Source of the DNA: Micromonospora acroterricola
GTDB lineage: Bacteria; Actinomycetota; Actinomycetes; Mycobacteriales; Micromonosporaceae
NCBI RefSeq assembly: GCF_003172955.1
Contig: NZ_QGKR01000341.1
Span: 1-35,455 of the forward strand
Length of the DNA stretch: 35,455 nt
Reading direction: 5' to 3'
The position numbers and the translations under genes were made by a program. The notes below the pieces were generated by a model that was not told the origin of the DNA, did no database searches, and saw only the letters and a program-made list of their open reading frames with translations. Positions 34,546 to 35,455 of the stretch are shown here, in pieces (position 1 is the first letter of the stretch; every line of letters begins with the position of its first letter).

Positions 34546-35455
34546 CGGGCGAACGGCTCCACCATGACCGCGGCGGCGCGCAGCCACGCCTGCCGGGTCT
34601 CCGGCTGGAGCTGGTGGTACTCGATCGACGACCCGGTCTCGAGCGCAGGGTCGTAGGGCACCACGGCGACGGCGCGGGTACGGGTGGCGAAGTGCCGCTC
34701 CAGGTCGTCCTGCAGGGCGGAGCGGCCCGGCGTCGGGCAGGAGATGAGCGTGACGGCGTTGTCGGCCAGCTCCCCCATGCCCACCTCGTGCAGCAGGTCG
34801 AGCATCCAGTCGGCGCTGAAGGCCGCGTCCTCCCGGGGCACCGTGGTCACCACCAACTGGTCGGCGGCCTGCATCACGGTGCGCCAGTTGGGGCTCTCCA
34901 CGTTGTTGCCGGTGTCCACGCAGACCACGTCGTGGGTACGCCGCAGCAGCTCCAGCACCCGCCGGACGGTGAACTGGTCCAGGCGCTGGGCGAAGCGCGG
35001 GCTCTCCTCACCTGCCAGCACGTCGTACGAGCCGTCGGAGGCGTGCCGCAGGTAGTCGTCGAGGCGCTCCAGCAGGGGCGCGCCCTCGAGGATCTCGATC
35101 TGGGCCAGCTCGGTGATCAGGTGGCGGATGGTCCGGGCGTGCCGGGCGCTGCCGGCGCGCAGCCCGAGGGTGCCGCGCAGCTCGTTGTCGTCCCAGGCCA
35201 GCACGCCCCGGCCGCGAACGCTGCCGACGGTGGCCGCGGCGAGCACGGTGGCGGTGGTCTTGTGCACCCCGCCCTTGGGGTTGGCGAAGGCGAACACCCG
35301 TGGAGTGCCGAGATCGCGGCGGAGCACCGCGGTGGCGCGCTCCAGCTCCTGGTCGACGGGCTGCGGACGCCACTCGACCCGCGCCGGGAAGCCGCGTTGG
35401 GCGATCGCCGAACCGACCGGCGGGGCGGGCGGCGGCGCGACCGCTGGGGCAGGTG
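34542..35455 (-). CDS. ParA/MinD-like ATPase (5' end outside the window)
   Basis: The frame is open to the right edge, so the N terminus is missing. Visible are a Pro/Ala-rich stretch, a linker RVEWRPQPVDQELERATAVL, and then a complete ATPase domain. Seen: deviant Walker A ANPKGGVHKTTA, with His where Gly is usual (KGGVGKTT), AWDDNELRGTLGLR in the switch I area, and VVCVDTGNNVESPNW as the Walker B/switch II segment. The proline-rich leader plus MinD-type domain resembles the actinobacterial EspI/MinD-like proteins linked to type VII secretion rather than chromosomal ParA, but no secretion gene is visible. A GTG at 35327 is in frame but sits within the domain's lead-in and is not likely the start. 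Confidence 0.82.
   Translation of the reverse strand, partial: PAPAVAPPPAPPVGSAIAQRGFPARVEWRPQPVDQELERATAVLRRDLGTPRVFAFANPKGGVHKTTATVLAAATVGSVRGRGVLAWDDNELRGTLGLRAGSARHARTIRHLITELAQIEILEGAPLLERLDDYLRHASDGSYDVLAGEESPRFAQRLDQFTVRRVLELLRRTHDVVCVDTGNNVESPNWRTVMQAADQLVVTTVPREDAAFSADWMLDLLHEVGMGELADNAVTLISCPTPGRSALQDDLERHFATRTRAVAVVPYDPALETGSSIEYHQLQPETRQAWLRAAAVMVEPFAR

Overview
This is a very GC-rich chromosomal window whose codons nearly always end in G or C. Many starts are GTG, and gene junctions are often 4-nt GTGA/ATGA overlaps. Gene content and order (hisI-trpE-TIGR02234, trpC-trpB-trpA and lgt; a his operon with a PriA-type HisA; IdeR/DtxR-type iron box) point to an actinobacterium. Overall style and the repeat family suggest Micromonosporaceae, probably Micromonospora or a close relative; that genus assignment is inference. 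No tRNA, rRNA, CRISPR, phage or IS element was seen.

Layout. 1-2.4 kb: a FAD monooxygenase downstream of lgt (minus strand). 2.5-3.8 kb: a NUDIX protein followed by a 630-bp repeat-rich gene-free stretch with an AT-rich hairpin. 3.8-10.9 kb: tryptophan block on the minus strand, trpA, trpB and trpC, then a small opposite-strand gene, the TIGR02234 membrane protein, trpE and a hisI gene fused to a nucleotidyltransferase domain. 11-13.2 kb: an ABC exporter (ATPase, permease) with its TetR regulator behind a 32-bp palindrome. 13.2-14 kb: a DUF2470 protein behind an iron box. 14.1-17.9 kb: a heterodimeric ABC exporter pair whose two genes are joined by two 59-bp repeats. 18-21.7 kb: TIGR03085 protein, class I terpene synthase and long-chain acyl-CoA synthetase (plus strand). 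21.9-24.7 kb: divergent yczR/yczE pair and a winged-helix protein. 24.7-33 kb: histidine block on the minus strand, hisD-hisC-hisB-small membrane protein-hisH-membrane protein-priA-ridA, then an ohrR-ohr-oxidoreductase cassette, then hisF. 33-35.5 kb: LON-domain protein, DUF2567 membrane protein, and a ParA/MinD-like ATPase running off the right edge.

How they work together. The his genes here cover HisI, HisA/PriA, HisH-HisF, HisB, HisC and HisD; hisG and hisE are outside the window. The trp genes cover TrpE, TrpC, TrpB and TrpA; trpD and trpG are not here, and PriA is expected to supply the TrpF step, so the two pathways share an enzyme. Several genes carry recognisable operators: OhrR box, iron box, TetR palindrome and YczR-type direct repeats.

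The most unusual observation is a repeat present three times in minus-strand operons. Each copy encodes a 19-20 residue micro-ORF whose start overlaps the upstream gene's stop and whose stop overlaps the next gene's start, so it looks like a modular translational-coupling insert. Second is the single-ORF nucleotidyltransferase-HisI fusion. Third is a recurring arrangement of a TANNNT -10 box exactly 6-8 nt before start codons, suggesting widespread leaderless transcripts.
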